Positions 35,803 through 43,240 of a DNA stretch of 64,000 nucleotides are shown piece after piece. The notes below the pieces were generated by a model. The model searched no databases. It worked only from the letters and a program-made list of their open reading frames with translations, and had not been told where the DNA came from. The translations under genes and the position numbers were made by a program. The first letter of the stretch is position 1, and each line of letters starts with the position of its first letter. Source of the stretch: Natronomonas salina (GTDB taxonomy: Archaea > Halobacteriota > Halobacteria > Halobacteriales > Haloarculaceae); NCBI RefSeq assembly GCF_013391105.1, contig NZ_CP058335.1, positions 2,666,001 to 2,730,000 of the forward strand. The letters run 5' to 3'.

Positions 35803-37458
35803 CTACAGTTCCTCGCTGCTCGTCAGTTCGCCGTCGAGGCGCGCCTCGACGTCCTCCTCGAGCTTGTAGCGCTGGACCTTGCGGGTGCCGCTGCGGGGGA
35901 GCTCGTCGACGAAGAAGATGCGCCGCGGGTGGGCGTAGCTGGCGACGTGGTCGAGGGTGAACTCCCGGAGCGCCCGCTCGGAGGGCGGCTCCTCGACGCC
36001 GGGTTCGGTGACGACGAAGGCGACGGGCGCCTCGCCCTTCACCTCGTGGGGGACGCCGACGACCGCCGCGGCCTGGACGTCCGGGTGCTCGAAGAGCGCG
36101 TCCTCGACCTCCGCGGGGTAGACGTTCTCGCCGCCGACGATGAGCATGTCGTCGGCGCGGTCGACCATCCAGAGGAACCGGTCGGAATCGACGCGGGCGA
36201 TGTCGTCGGTGTAGAACCAGCCTTCTTCATCGAAGACCTGCCGGGTCTTCTCCGGCAGGCCGTGGTAGCCCTCGAAGACCTGCGGGCCGCGGATGGCGAT
36301 CTCGCCGGTGACCTGGTCCTCGTCGTCGGGGTCGATGCCGTGGTCCGCCAGCGTCGTCGCCGAGGTGGGTTCCAGGGCCTCGGCCGGGACGCGGACCTCT
36401 CGGGTCGCGGGGTCGACGAGCTTGATCTCGACGTCGGGCAGCGGCTGGCCGATGCAGCCCGCGCCCTTGTGGACGCCGTACGTCGAGGCGGTGGTGCCGG
36501 CGGGGGAGGTCTCCGTCATGCCCCACCCCTCGGTCAGCGGCGTGTCGAAGGCCGCCTCGATGCGGCGGCGGGTGTCGTCGGCCAGCGGCGCCGCGCCGCT
36601 GCCGAGCGTCTGGAGGCTGGAGACGTCGTACTCGTCGGGGTTGGCCTCCAGCTCCGAGACCATCTCGATGTAGACCGCGGGGATGCCGGCGAACTGCGTC
36701 ACCTCGTACTCGGTGATCGCCGACAGGAGGTCGCTGGCGACCGGCATGGTCCGCAGGACGACGGTGGCGCCGTTGTAGAGGGCGGTCAGCATCACCGTGC
36801 TCAGCCCGTACATGTGGAACAGCGGGAGGAAGCAGAGCGCGACGTCCTCCTCGGGGTCGGCGCCGCCGCGGGAACTGTAGGACTGGGCGGTCGTCAGGAG
36901 GTTCTCGTGGGTCGTCAGCACGCCCTTCGGCGCGCCGGTCGTCCCCGAGGTGTAACACTGGACGGCGACGTCCCGGAAGTCGCGGTCCGGGCGGTCGAAC
37001 TCCGGCGAGGCGTCGTCGACGTGCTCGTCGTAGTCCTCCAGGCCCTCGGCGCCGCCCGGGATGAACGCCAGCGGGACCTCCTCGGCGAGGTCCGTCCCGA
37101 CGCTCGGGAACACCGGCGACGTGACGAGCGCCCGGGCGTCGGCGTCGTCGAGGATGTACCGCAGGCTCTCGGTGTCCATCCGGTGGTTCAGCGGCACCGC
37201 CACGGCGCCGGCCTTGACGATGCCGAAGAAGGTCTCGGGGAACTGCAGGGAGTTCTCGACGTACATCGCCACGCGGTCGCCGGGTTCGATGCCCGCGTCC
37301 GTGAGGGCGTTCGCGACCCGGTTCGACCGCGCCTCGAGGTCGGCGTAGCTGTACTCGTCGCCGCGGTACTCGAAGGCGAGCTTCTCGCCGTAGCGGTCGG
37401 CGCCCATCGCCGGGACGTCGCCGAGGTGCCGGAGCGGCTCCTGCCGGTAGTACTTCAT
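35803..37458 (-). CDS. long-chain fatty acid-type acyl-CoA synthetase
   Basis: A 551-residue ANL ligase activating a fatty or other carboxylic acid to its CoA thioester. Motifs: YTSGTTGAPKG (about residue 170), EGWGMTETSPAG (about 320), YTDDIARVDSDRFLWMVDRADDM (about 430) and the final SGTRKVQRYKL with the catalytic Lys region. Length and the LPLFHMYGL block near 220 fit medium/long-chain fatty acyl-CoA ligases. It is the third such ligase in the window and lies beside a hotdog thioesterase on the same strand, together enabling formation and cleavage of acyl-CoA. Confidence 0.9.
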   Translation of the reverse strand: MKYYRQEPLRHLGDVPAMGADRYGEKLAFEYRGDEYSYADLEARSNRVANALTDAGIEPGDRVAMYVENSLQFPETFFGIVKAGAVAVPLNHRMDTESLRYILDDADARALVTSPVFPSVGTDLAEEVPLAFIPGGAEGLEDYDEHVDDASPEFDRPDRDFRDVAVQCYTSGTTGAPKGVLTTHENLLTTAQSYSSRGGADPEEDVALCFLPLFHMYGLSTVMLTALYNGATVVLRTMPVASDLLSAITEYEVTQFAGIPAVYIEMVSELEANPDEYDVSSLQTLGSGAAPLADDTRRRIEAAFDTPLTEGWGMTETSPAGTTASTYGVHKGAGCIGQPLPDVEIKLVDPATREVRVPAEALEPTSATTLADHGIDPDDEDQVTGEIAIRGPQVFEGYHGLPEKTRQVFDEEGWFYTDDIARVDSDRFLWMVDRADDMLIVGGENVYPAEVEDALFEHPDVQAAAVVGVPHEVKGEAPVAFVVTEPGVEEPPSERALREFTLDHVASYAHPRRIFFVDELPRSGTRKVQRYKLEEDVEARLDGELTSSEEL

Positions 37459-37580
37459 CGGTGTCCACCTTGCGGCGTGTTATCAAAAACCTTCAGCCTC
37501 TCACCTGCGGTCCGCTTTTGCGTCGGGTCCGCCTCGCGCGGCCAGGGTGTCCCTCCCGCCCGGTTCCGTCCTCGAGCCCG

Positions 37581-38009
37581 CTACTCGTAGCCGACTTCGG
37601 GCGTCAGCTCCACGCCGCTCTTCTGGAACGTGCCCGTCCCGCGGGCCAGCTGGTTGCCCTCGTCGTCGCGGAGCGTGCCGTCGGCGATGAGCTGCTTCGG
37701 GTGGTCGTTGACCACCGTCGCGCTGGCGACGATCTCGCCGGTCGACACCGGCCGCGTCAGCTGCAGGTGGAAGTCCGTCGTCAGGATGAAGACGTCCTCG
37801 ACGAGGGAGTTCGCCGCGAAGAACGTCGCGTCGTCGAGCGCCTTGAAGTAGTACGAGCCGTGGACCGCGCCGGCGGCGTGGTGGTCGCCCTCGTCGACGC
37901 CGATCCGGACCTCGGCCTCGCCGGCGTCGGTGATCGTCAGCTCCGGGTCCGCCCCGTCGTTGCACGGCGCCGCGTGGTACATCCGCTCGAGCTTCCGGTG
38001 GTGCTCCAT
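37581..38009 (-). CDS. hotdog-fold thioesterase
   Basis: A 142-residue PaaI-related hotdog protein with the active-site block AAGAVHGSYYFKALDDATFFAA (His-Gly at about residue 48) and FHLQLTRPVSTGEIVASA. Starts at ATG 38009 (MEHHRKLERMY), matching the usual compact form; upstream in-frame codons would add an atypical tail. It lies upstream of the long-chain acyl-CoA synthetase on the same strand, 120 bases apart, so the two may be co-transcribed. Confidence 0.82.
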   Translation of the reverse strand: MEHHRKLERMYHAAPCNDGADPELTITDAGEAEVRIGVDEGDHHAAGAVHGSYYFKALDDATFFAANSLVEDVFILTTDFHLQLTRPVSTGEIVASATVVNDHPKQLIADGTLRDDEGNQLARGTGTFQKSGVELTPEVGYE

Positions 38010-38143
38010 CGTCCGGGTTTCGGCCGGCCGCGTCAACTCGCTGTCGGTCGCCGAACCGGTCACGGCCGGCTCCACCGCGGTTCGGCTCCGCGGACGTCGC
38101 CGGTCTCGGAAGGGTTTTCCGGCATCCGGTGGTATCCACGGGC

Positions 38144-38770
38144 ATGGACCTGCGGGTCATCGGCGTCCTGTTGCTCGTGCCGCTGCTGGACGTCATGTTG
38201 CTCGTCATCCTCGCGACCGGCCTCGGCCCCGTCACCATCGGGCCGGTCGCGACGGTGGCGCTCGTCGTACTGACGGCGTTCATCGGGCTGCTGCTCGTCC
38301 GCGCCGAGGGCCGACACACCCTGGCGCGCATCCAGCGGAAGCTCGCCAGCGGCGAGGCCCCGACGGACGAACTGCTCGACGGGGCGCTGCTGCTCGTCGC
38401 CGGCGCGATGATGCTCACGCCCGGCATCGTCACGGACCTCATCGGCCTGGTGTTCGTGCTCCCGCCGACGCGCTACCCCATCCGCGTGGCCCTGAAGAAG
38501 TACGTCGTCACGCCCTACGTCGACGCCAAGACCGGCGGCTTCGCCACCGGCAACGTCTACATGGGCGGCTTCCCGGACCAGGAGAGCGACGGCGAGGGCT
38601 TCCCGGGCGGCCAGTTCCCGGGCGGCGGCCCCGGCGGCCCCGGCGGGAGCGGCCCGGGCGGCAGCGGCGCCGGGTCGGGCTCCGACCCGGTCGACGTCAG
38701 CGACGACGAGTACGAGTTCACCGACGTCGACGTCGAGGGCGACGACCGCGAGGAGTCGCGCGAACCGTAA
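38144..38770 (+). CDS. fxsA: FxsA-family membrane protein
   Basis: A 208-residue FxsA-like protein. The conserved domain (about residues 3-125) has four hydrophobic segments and the family blocks LLLVPLLDVMLLV, GRHTLARIQRKLASGE and AGAMMLTPGIVTDLIGLVFVLPPTR. Bacterial FxsA (SuzA) affects phage exclusion when overproduced; its basic function is not established. The C-terminal tail is a Gly/Pro-rich then acidic disordered region typical of halophile versions. Divergent from the thioesterase and followed by tRNA-Ile. Confidence 0.87.
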   Translation: MDLRVIGVLLLVPLLDVMLLVILATGLGPVTIGPVATVALVVLTAFIGLLLVRAEGRHTLARIQRKLASGEAPTDELLDGALLLVAGAMMLTPGIVTDLIGLVFVLPPTRYPIRVALKKYVVTPYVDAKTGGFATGNVYMGGFPDQESDGEGFPGGQFPGGGPGGPGGSGPGGSGAGSGSDPVDVSDDEYEFTDVDVEGDDREESREP

Positions 38771-38808
38771 CCGTGCCACGGCGGGCCGGGGACCCGCGAA
38801 AAAGAAAG

Positions 38809-38815
38809 GTTTAAC
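38809..38815 (+). promoter_or_regulatory. TATA box of tRNA-Ile
   Basis: An AT-rich GTTTAAC about 40 bases upstream of the mature tRNA 5' end, leaving room for a short leader. Confidence 0.5.
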
Positions 38816-38850
38816 CAAGCGTCGTCGTTACGATGAACTGCGCCTACCTA

Positions 38851-38925
38851 GGGCCAATAGCTCAGCTAGGTATGAGCGCTCGGCTGATAACCGGGAGGTC
38901 CTCGGTTCAAATCCGAGTTGGCCCA
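38851..38925 (+). tRNA. tRNA-Ile(GAT)
   Basis: A complete cloverleaf with acceptor stem GGGCCAA/TTGGCCC, D arm GCTC...GAGC, anticodon loop CTGATAA with anticodon GAT, T arm CTCGG-TTCAAAT-CCGAG and discriminator A. CCA is not encoded. Flanking bases GCGCCTAC (38840-38847) and GTAGGCGC (38976-38983) are perfect complements and could form a stem in the precursor. Its 3' half is duplicated at 41513-41544, marking it as an integration site. Confidence 0.96.
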
Positions 38926-38928
38926 CTC
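38898..38928 (+). repeat. att-like tRNA 3' segment, left copy
   Basis: The T arm and acceptor 3' strand of tRNA-Ile plus three bases. The last 22 bases are identical to the copy at 41523-41544; the homology extends left to GTCCTCGG with a one-base insertion in the other copy. Confidence 0.85.
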
Positions 38929-38946
38929 CCGGCCTGGACGGTCTTT

Positions 38947-38983
38947 GGCCGTCCGGCATAGTGGGCTGAACTCCCGTAGGCGC
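38947..38983 (+). repeat. trailer motif, left copy
   Basis: GGCCGTCCGGCATAGTGGGC (38947-38966) is identical to 43058-43077, and AACTCCCGTAGGCGC (38969-38983) is identical at all three sites. Confidence 0.8.
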
Positions 38984-39266
38984 TTAATTTCCGTTGCCCT
39001 AATCTCGGAACAGATGCCACTGTAAGGATTGGGTTCAACCGTATATTCCACGCACCTACTTACCCTCTGTGCCTTTTGATTAGTTAGCTCCACTCAACGA
39101 ATAGCTTAGGGTTGGTCCAGGCGACTCATGCCATCAACATATTAACGAAATTGATTGGTCGGTTATCAGAATACGCTCACTCCATGATATTGGATGGGCT
39201 GTAGGCTTCTTAGAGAAAATATCAAGTTCTCAATAGCCCCTCGATGTAGTAGAGTCCTCCTGTGCT
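38984..39266. other. gene-free left end of the island
   Basis: With the trailer motif this makes about 340 bases after the tRNA with no convincing gene. The sequence is AT-rich and stop-rich in most frames. It could hold recombinase arm sites, but none is evident. Confidence 0.45.
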
Positions 39267-39698
39267 TCACCAGTACTCGGAGGCTCGTATTGATTGATAT
39301 TCCACATCTAATTCGGTGAGACGTTCGTCTAACCAACGGATATCCCCTACTGGGATGTGCCAAGCGTTATCATTATCTCCAAGTGAGTACCGGACATCCA
39401 TCTCAACGTCGATCACCTGAGCAACTGCTGGAATCATCTCGTTCATGAACTGCTTGTACAGCAGGAACTCATATTCGTCCATATCACCTGTGCTTAACCA
39501 GCGGATTGTTGGTGCAAGTCCATCTCCATGCTTGGCGCTGTGGCACTTTCTACAAAGCGGCCCACGGTTACCAGGATGATTTGCGCCACCTACGCCCCGT
39601 GGAACCTGATGGTCGCTATCTATCTTTCTGACCTGGCTTCCATGCCTCCCACAGCATGAACACCGTGTTTTCTCATCAGCTGATCTCCCTTTTGACAT
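39267..39698 (-). CDS. HNH endonuclease-like protein
   Basis: A 143-residue protein with a zinc-ribbon HNH nuclease core in its first 60 residues: CSCC, then SDHQVPRGVGG, NHPGNRGPLC, and C-x-x-C-H in CRKCHSAKHG. These give the paired cysteines for zinc and the His-Asn-His of the beta-beta-alpha-metal site. The C-terminal 85 residues are unassigned (YEFLLYKQFMNEM...). It may nick or cut DNA for mobility or defence of the element. Codon use is AT-richer than the host. It is divergent from the next gene, with their promoters in the 70-base gap. Confidence 0.8.
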   Translation of the reverse strand: MSKGRSADEKTRCSCCGRHGSQVRKIDSDHQVPRGVGGANHPGNRGPLCRKCHSAKHGDGLAPTIRWLSTGDMDEYEFLLYKQFMNEMIPAVAQVIDVEMDVRYSLGDNDNAWHIPVGDIRWLDERLTELDVEYQSIRASEYW

Positions 39699-39769
39699 TG
39701 ATAGATACAGGTACTATTTCGACATCCTTAAGCGTTTTCGCTGTGGACTACACCATACTCCGAGGCAAA

Positions 39770-40339
39770 ATGGTGGATGAAAGCCCTGATGAAACTGAAC
39801 CCTGGAATAGAATCGATAGAGACAGAGGGATACTCACAAAGAGTGATCGAGAGTATTTGCTCGGGAGAAAAGACCTGGATGGGCAAGACGAGCGGAATGC
39901 CAGATATCGAATACGGACACGTTTAAAAGAGTCTTTACTTGACTTAGTCTTGATAGGAGATAAATTCCCGTCAAGGGACATGGACCAGGTCGTTAATGAT
40001 GAGCGACTTTCAAACGAATGGGTTCCCATTATGCTGATTGCACAAGCGAATGCGTTCTTGTACTTCAATGACGAGATCGTTAACCCACCAAGTAAGTTGG
40101 AAGATTGGGTTGAGCGAGCTGTGACCGCAAGACCACCAAAGGCGGGTCCAAGAAAGGAAGAAGGTAAAGTCGGATTAGTGGACATAAATGCATCTGTATC
40201 AATTGAACTTGAAGAAGAACCAATCGACGTTAGGGGGATGATGCCAGATGAATTAGAAAATGAAATGTCAGATGAAGAAATTAGCGAGTGGATTGAGGAA
40301 ACAATAAGGTCGAAGTTCGAAGAAGAAGATTCAAATTAA
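39770..40339 (+). CDS. unknown protein of mobile-element type
   Basis: A 189-residue acidic protein. The N-terminal third has WNRIDRDRGILTKSDREYLLG followed by DERNARYRIRTRL, a motif pair I recall from many haloarchaeal proteins in proviral regions, though I cannot name a function. A middle segment (RDMDQVVNDERLSNEWVPIMLIAQ) is alpha-helical in character; the C terminus is a run of acidic residues. The ATG at 39770 follows an AT-rich stretch. It faces the recombinase gene convergently with only 15 bases between them. Confidence 0.65.
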   Translation: MVDESPDETEPWNRIDRDRGILTKSDREYLLGRKDLDGQDERNARYRIRTRLKESLLDLVLIGDKFPSRDMDQVVNDERLSNEWVPIMLIAQANAFLYFNDEIVNPPSKLEDWVERAVTARPPKAGPRKEEGKVGLVDINASVSIELEEEPIDVRGMMPDELENEMSDEEISEWIEETIRSKFEEEDSN

Positions 40340-40354
40340 GATGATTTACTTTGG

Positions 40355-41380
40355 TTATAGGTCCCGTAAATAATCACGGCGCTGTTCCGCCTTTTCTTCT
40401 TCACTCCGCCGGTCATAGTGCTTCTCCAGAATGTCAAGGCTCACATTCATTCGGTCACCAACAACCGTCTCAGGCACGTCTTCGGAGAGGTGGTGAGTAA
40501 TTGAACCACGTCGAATCGCGTGTGGACTCACACTTGAGGGGCATTTACTGGCCTTGTTAGTCTCCATCGCCTCGCATGAATCTTTCTGGCGGCCATGTGG
40601 ACAATCACCAGTATAGATACAGGGACGACTGATACGATAGATACTATCCCGAAGGGAGCTTTTCGCTGGTCGGCCTGCCGAGCTGGTGAGCAACGGCTTC
40701 CGATCATAATCATCCACGGCCTCGATGCGGTGATATTGGAGATAGGCGTCAAGCACGTCACAGACCTCGGCGTTCAACGAGACTACCCGCTCTCCGTCTT
40801 CCTTGTTCTTCAATCGGGTACCCGTCTCTGGACGATGGCGCAATTCCACTGTTTGATTCTCCGGGTCGTAGTCCGCCACGTCGATGCTGTGAACCGCACC
40901 AATTCGCATCCCGGTGAGCCATAGAACTTCCACCAGGGCGTGCGTTCGGGTACCGAACTCAAACTGTCGTAGGTATTCAATCAGCTTCTCAGCGGCCTCT
41001 GAATCGAGCATAGCATCACGCCGGTCTTCAGTCTTCGATAGCGAGGGAAGCAGAATCTTGTCGTGTAAGCCTTCCTGTACGGCGTCGATGTTCTCGCACC
41101 AATCGATGAAGACACGAAGTGTTGAGAGCTGGGTGACGAGTGTGACGTTATTGAGATCGCCATCGTCTCGCCGCCACATCTTGAATCGCTGAAGATCACG
41201 GCCCGAAAGCTCGTTCAGGTTCTCTATCTCCTCTACTTCTTCACACCAGTGGACGAAGTGCTTTAGGCGATAATGGTGCGCCTGAATCGTACTCTTTGAT
41301 ACTTCGCTTTCCCGCTGTGAAAGGTACATTTCCTTGGCCTCATCTGGACGAATCGGTTCGAGGTTGTTTCCGTTTGACAT
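40355..41380 (-). CDS. tyrosine recombinase (integrase)
   Basis: A 341-residue XerC-like recombinase. The N-terminal SAM-like core-binding domain spans about residues 15-110; the catalytic domain has Arg in WLTGMRIGAVHSID, the HAIRRGSITHHL box with His and Arg, and the nucleophile Tyr in LEKHYDRRSEEE near the end. A cysteine/histidine-rich insert (CIYTGDCPHGRQKDSCEAMETNKASKC) precedes the HxxR box and may bind zinc, a feature of haloarchaeal relatives. It probably catalysed integration at tRNA-Ile, since the gene reads away from the middle att copy 130 bases upstream. The start is the ATG at 41380. Confidence 0.92.
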   Translation of the reverse strand: MSNGNNLEPIRPDEAKEMYLSQRESEVSKSTIQAHHYRLKHFVHWCEEVEEIENLNELSGRDLQRFKMWRRDDGDLNNVTLVTQLSTLRVFIDWCENIDAVQEGLHDKILLPSLSKTEDRRDAMLDSEAAEKLIEYLRQFEFGTRTHALVEVLWLTGMRIGAVHSIDVADYDPENQTVELRHRPETGTRLKNKEDGERVVSLNAEVCDVLDAYLQYHRIEAVDDYDRKPLLTSSAGRPAKSSLRDSIYRISRPCIYTGDCPHGRQKDSCEAMETNKASKCPSSVSPHAIRRGSITHHLSEDVPETVVGDRMNVSLDILEKHYDRRSEEEKAEQRRDYLRDL

Positions 41381-41470
41381 AGTTGTCTTTAGTAGGAAAC
41401 GTGGACGGTGCCTATCCTCATCCAATCCGTTCAGGATGAGCCGTTCGAGATAACCGTGAAGGGCTGTAGA

Positions 41471-41510
41471 GGGCGAGGCTTGTAATCGGGCGGTACAAGC
41501 CTTCTCGCCC
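41471..41510. repeat. long inverted repeat beside the middle att copy
   Basis: GGGCGAGGCTTGTA pairs with TACAAGCC...TCGCCC around ATCGGGCGG, two stacked perfect stems (6 and 8 bp). It lies directly left of the att core at 41513. It could be a recombinase arm-type site or a terminator. A smaller IR, CTCATCC/GGATGAG, lies at 41417-41440. Confidence 0.5.
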
Positions 41511-41512
41511 TC

Positions 41513-41544
41513 GTCCTCGGTCTCAAATCCGAGTTGGCCCACTC
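41513..41544 (+). repeat. att-like tRNA 3' segment, middle copy
   Basis: A partial tRNA-Ile 3' end: 22 identical bases (41523-41544) and further homology leftward with one extra C in the T loop, so it is not a functional tRNA. Confidence 0.85.
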
Positions 41545-41868
41545 GGTTTCCGAACGGTCTTCGGCCGTCGGGAACTGGTGGCCAAACTCCCGTAGGCGCC
41601 TAACTTTCGCCGACACCATTTTTTGATGAGTCCCATCTCTGATGTGGGTTCCGACGGAGACTTCCTATCCCCGTACGGTTCCTACGAACCCCGTAGCTGA
41701 AAGGGTGTGCAGTATGAGTTGCTTCAGCTGCCCCAAGGTAGGACCGCGCGCCGTTCCAACCCCCAATCAATTCTTTGTGTTCGCGTTGCTCCTCTCCGAA
41801 GCGGCGTAAGACCTGATTAGCCCAAATGGATTTATGTTCGCTCAATACACGGTACTGGTATCTCCAAT
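41545..41868. other. gene-free stretch with trailer motif and Doc promoter
   Basis: About 320 bases with no convincing gene. It includes the middle trailer copy AACTCCCGTAGGCGC (41585-41599) and, near the end, GGATTTATGTTC about 30-40 bases before the Doc-like gene, a probable TATA element. A minus-strand frame here (to 41600) has no family features and overlaps the Doc start. Confidence 0.5.
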
Positions 41869-42696
41869 ATGACTCATGGATATCCACATGATGTCCTATA
41901 TCCGACCGTGGATGAGATAGTATCTATACATTCAGATATCGTTGAGGATGATGAAGATGCTACTGTAGGTATTCGCAACGAGGGACAAATTGATTATATC
42001 TTGTCAGCCATTTCGGAGGGTCACTTTGGATGTGTCCCAGAAACTATCCACGAGAAGGCAGCGGAATTATTACGACTTTTAGCGGCGAATCATCCCTTTG
42101 TTGACGGAAACAAACGTACTGCTCTAAACACAACTTGGACGTTCTATGCGATGAATGGGTTGTACTTTGACTACGGAGAGGAAATTAAGGCAATTCTGAA
42201 GCTTTTTGCGGTTATGGAGGAAATGGTGGACTTTGAGGCAGTTGTTAGTTACTTCGACGATATCACCTATTCTTCTGCAGATAGTCGGAGCATCGATCCA
42301 GTTATAGATACTATCCATCTTACGAACTGGTACATTAGTATCGATGATAGGTTTGAAGAAATAATTGATATATTTGATGAGTACGATAGCATAGAGGATG
42401 GGGAATTTGTAGATGAAATCCCTGAAGAGGTATATGAATCGATTGATGGGAAGGAGTTTAGGCAGCTTTTGGTTGAATACGGTAAATTTGGAAAGGAGCT
42501 ATCATCCCTAAAGCAAGAATATGAGGAGGATTTCCCAGACGAAGTATTAGAATCTATTACGGCTCTACTTGACGAATGGAAGGAAGTACGCTCAGTGATT
42601 ATTGAGATGCTGAGCAAATACGACCCCGACTTAGAGGGTGAGATAGCTGAAAACCTCGTAGAAGAGGGGGTTATTGATGAGAACGACGTTAACTGA
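41869..42696 (+). CDS. Doc/Fic-family protein with long acidic C-terminal extension
   Basis: A 275-residue protein. Residues 1-135 form a Fic/Doc domain with the active-site motif NHPFVDGNKRTAL (about residues 75-87); the Lys after Asn resembles Doc, which phosphorylates EF-Tu, rather than the Gly of AMP-transferring Fic enzymes. P1 Doc is only about 126 residues; here about 140 acidic, helix-rich residues (for example SIDDRFEEIIDIFDEYDSIEDGEF) follow and could be a fused antitoxin-like or targeting part. Codons are AT-rich, unlike the host. No antitoxin is evident upstream; a 39-codon ORF follows. Confidence 0.82.
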   Translation: MTHGYPHDVLYPTVDEIVSIHSDIVEDDEDATVGIRNEGQIDYILSAISEGHFGCVPETIHEKAAELLRLLAANHPFVDGNKRTALNTTWTFYAMNGLYFDYGEEIKAILKLFAVMEEMVDFEAVVSYFDDITYSSADSRSIDPVIDTIHLTNWYISIDDRFEEIIDIFDEYDSIEDGEFVDEIPEEVYESIDGKEFRQLLVEYGKFGKELSSLKQEYEEDFPDEVLESITALLDEWKEVRSVIIEMLSKYDPDLEGEIAENLVEEGVIDENDVN

Positions 42697-42774
42697 GTAT
42701 AGATTCGGCCAATTAGGCAGTCACAAACTAATTATGCTAGCAACCTCGTATGGTACACTACCAAGGTGCTCTCT

Positions 42775-42894
42775 ATGATGAAGGCTAAACACCAAAACGA
42801 CGAAGAGAGGACGAGCTTGGTCCGTCTGTTGGCTACTATGGACCGGGAAAGCAGTAATCACAAGAAGATCTACGAAGATCTGAGAGACGAGTAA
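42775..42894 (+). CDS. tiny ORF after the Doc-like gene
   Basis: Thirty-nine residues, MMKAKHQNDEERTSLVRLLATMDRESS... to LRDE, highly charged and predicted helical. An AT-rich CTAATTATG lies about 40 bases upstream and a hairpin CTGTCT/AGACAG (42895-42914) follows immediately. It could be a small antitoxin or a non-functional remnant; no family match is known to me. Confidence 0.35.
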   Translation: MMKAKHQNDEERTSLVRLLATMDRESSNHKKIYEDLRDE

Positions 42895-43240
42895 CTGTCT
42901 CTACTTTTAGACAGCCTCCGATTCGGTTGTGGCTGGCGTTCCGCATCTAGCTGCCTCAGAGATATTACTGACCCTCGCGGTGAGTTCGTACATCTTGCTC
43001 CCCTCGGAGATCAAGGTACTCACCCGGCGACCGTCAGTATTCGTAGTCGTCCCATCAGGCCGTCCGGCATAGTGGGCCAAACTCCCGTAGGCGCCTAACT
43101 TTCCGCGAAATCGAACCCCGGTAGCGGCGCACTTCTCGCCGTTCACGTCCGGCCCCCCTGGACCCCCTGTATTCGGCGGTCAGACTTGCGATTCCGATGA
43201 ACGAGGACAGAACGGAGCCTCGACGAGCGGTGCGCCGGTT
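42895..43240. other. right end of the island, no convincing gene
   Basis: About 345 bases. It begins with a hairpin, contains the right trailer copy, and turns GC-rich after about 43107. A minus-strand frame of 79 codons (to 43146) runs through the trailer copy; it has no family features and is not accepted. Confidence 0.5.
43058..43094 (+). repeat. trailer motif, right copy
   Basis: Shares GGCCGTCCGGCATAGTGGGC with the left copy and AACTCCCGTAGGCGC with all copies. As in the middle copy it continues as CTAACTTT, giving the palindrome TAGGCGCCTA. No tRNA fragment precedes it. Confidence 0.8.

Larger units (their letters stand above)
38926..43107. mobile_element. composite integrated island at tRNA-Ile
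   Basis: A region of markedly lower GC than both flanks, starting at the 3' end of tRNA-Ile and ending near a third trailer-motif copy. It looks like two modules: one between the left and middle tRNA-end copies (HNH protein, unknown protein, tyrosine recombinase) and one between the middle copy and the right trailer motif (Doc/Fic-like protein, tiny ORF). The right end lacks a tRNA fragment, so its boundary is approximate. No capsid, portal or replication genes are present, so these are cut-down or satellite-like elements. Confidence 0.75.

Noticed and set aside
38866-39093. A 75-codon minus-strand frame over the tRNA
   Set aside because: It overlaps tRNA-Ile and has no family features.
41381-41542. 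N-terminal extension of the recombinase through the att copy
   Set aside because: The extension is encoded by the tRNA-end copy and an inverted repeat; the ATG at 41380 gives a normal integrase.
41513-41544. A second tRNA gene
   Set aside because: Only the T arm and acceptor 3' strand are present, with an insertion in the T loop; no anticodon arm.
41600-41887. A 95-codon minus-strand frame before the Doc-like gene
   Set aside because: It overlaps the Doc start and promoter; no recognised motif and no antitoxin-like features.
38898-43107. CRISPR array or defence island
   Set aside because: The repeats are few, irregularly spaced and tRNA-derived; no cas or known defence genes are present.
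42907-43146. A 79-codon minus-strand frame at the right end of the island
   Set aside because: It runs through the repeated trailer motif and has no recognised domain.
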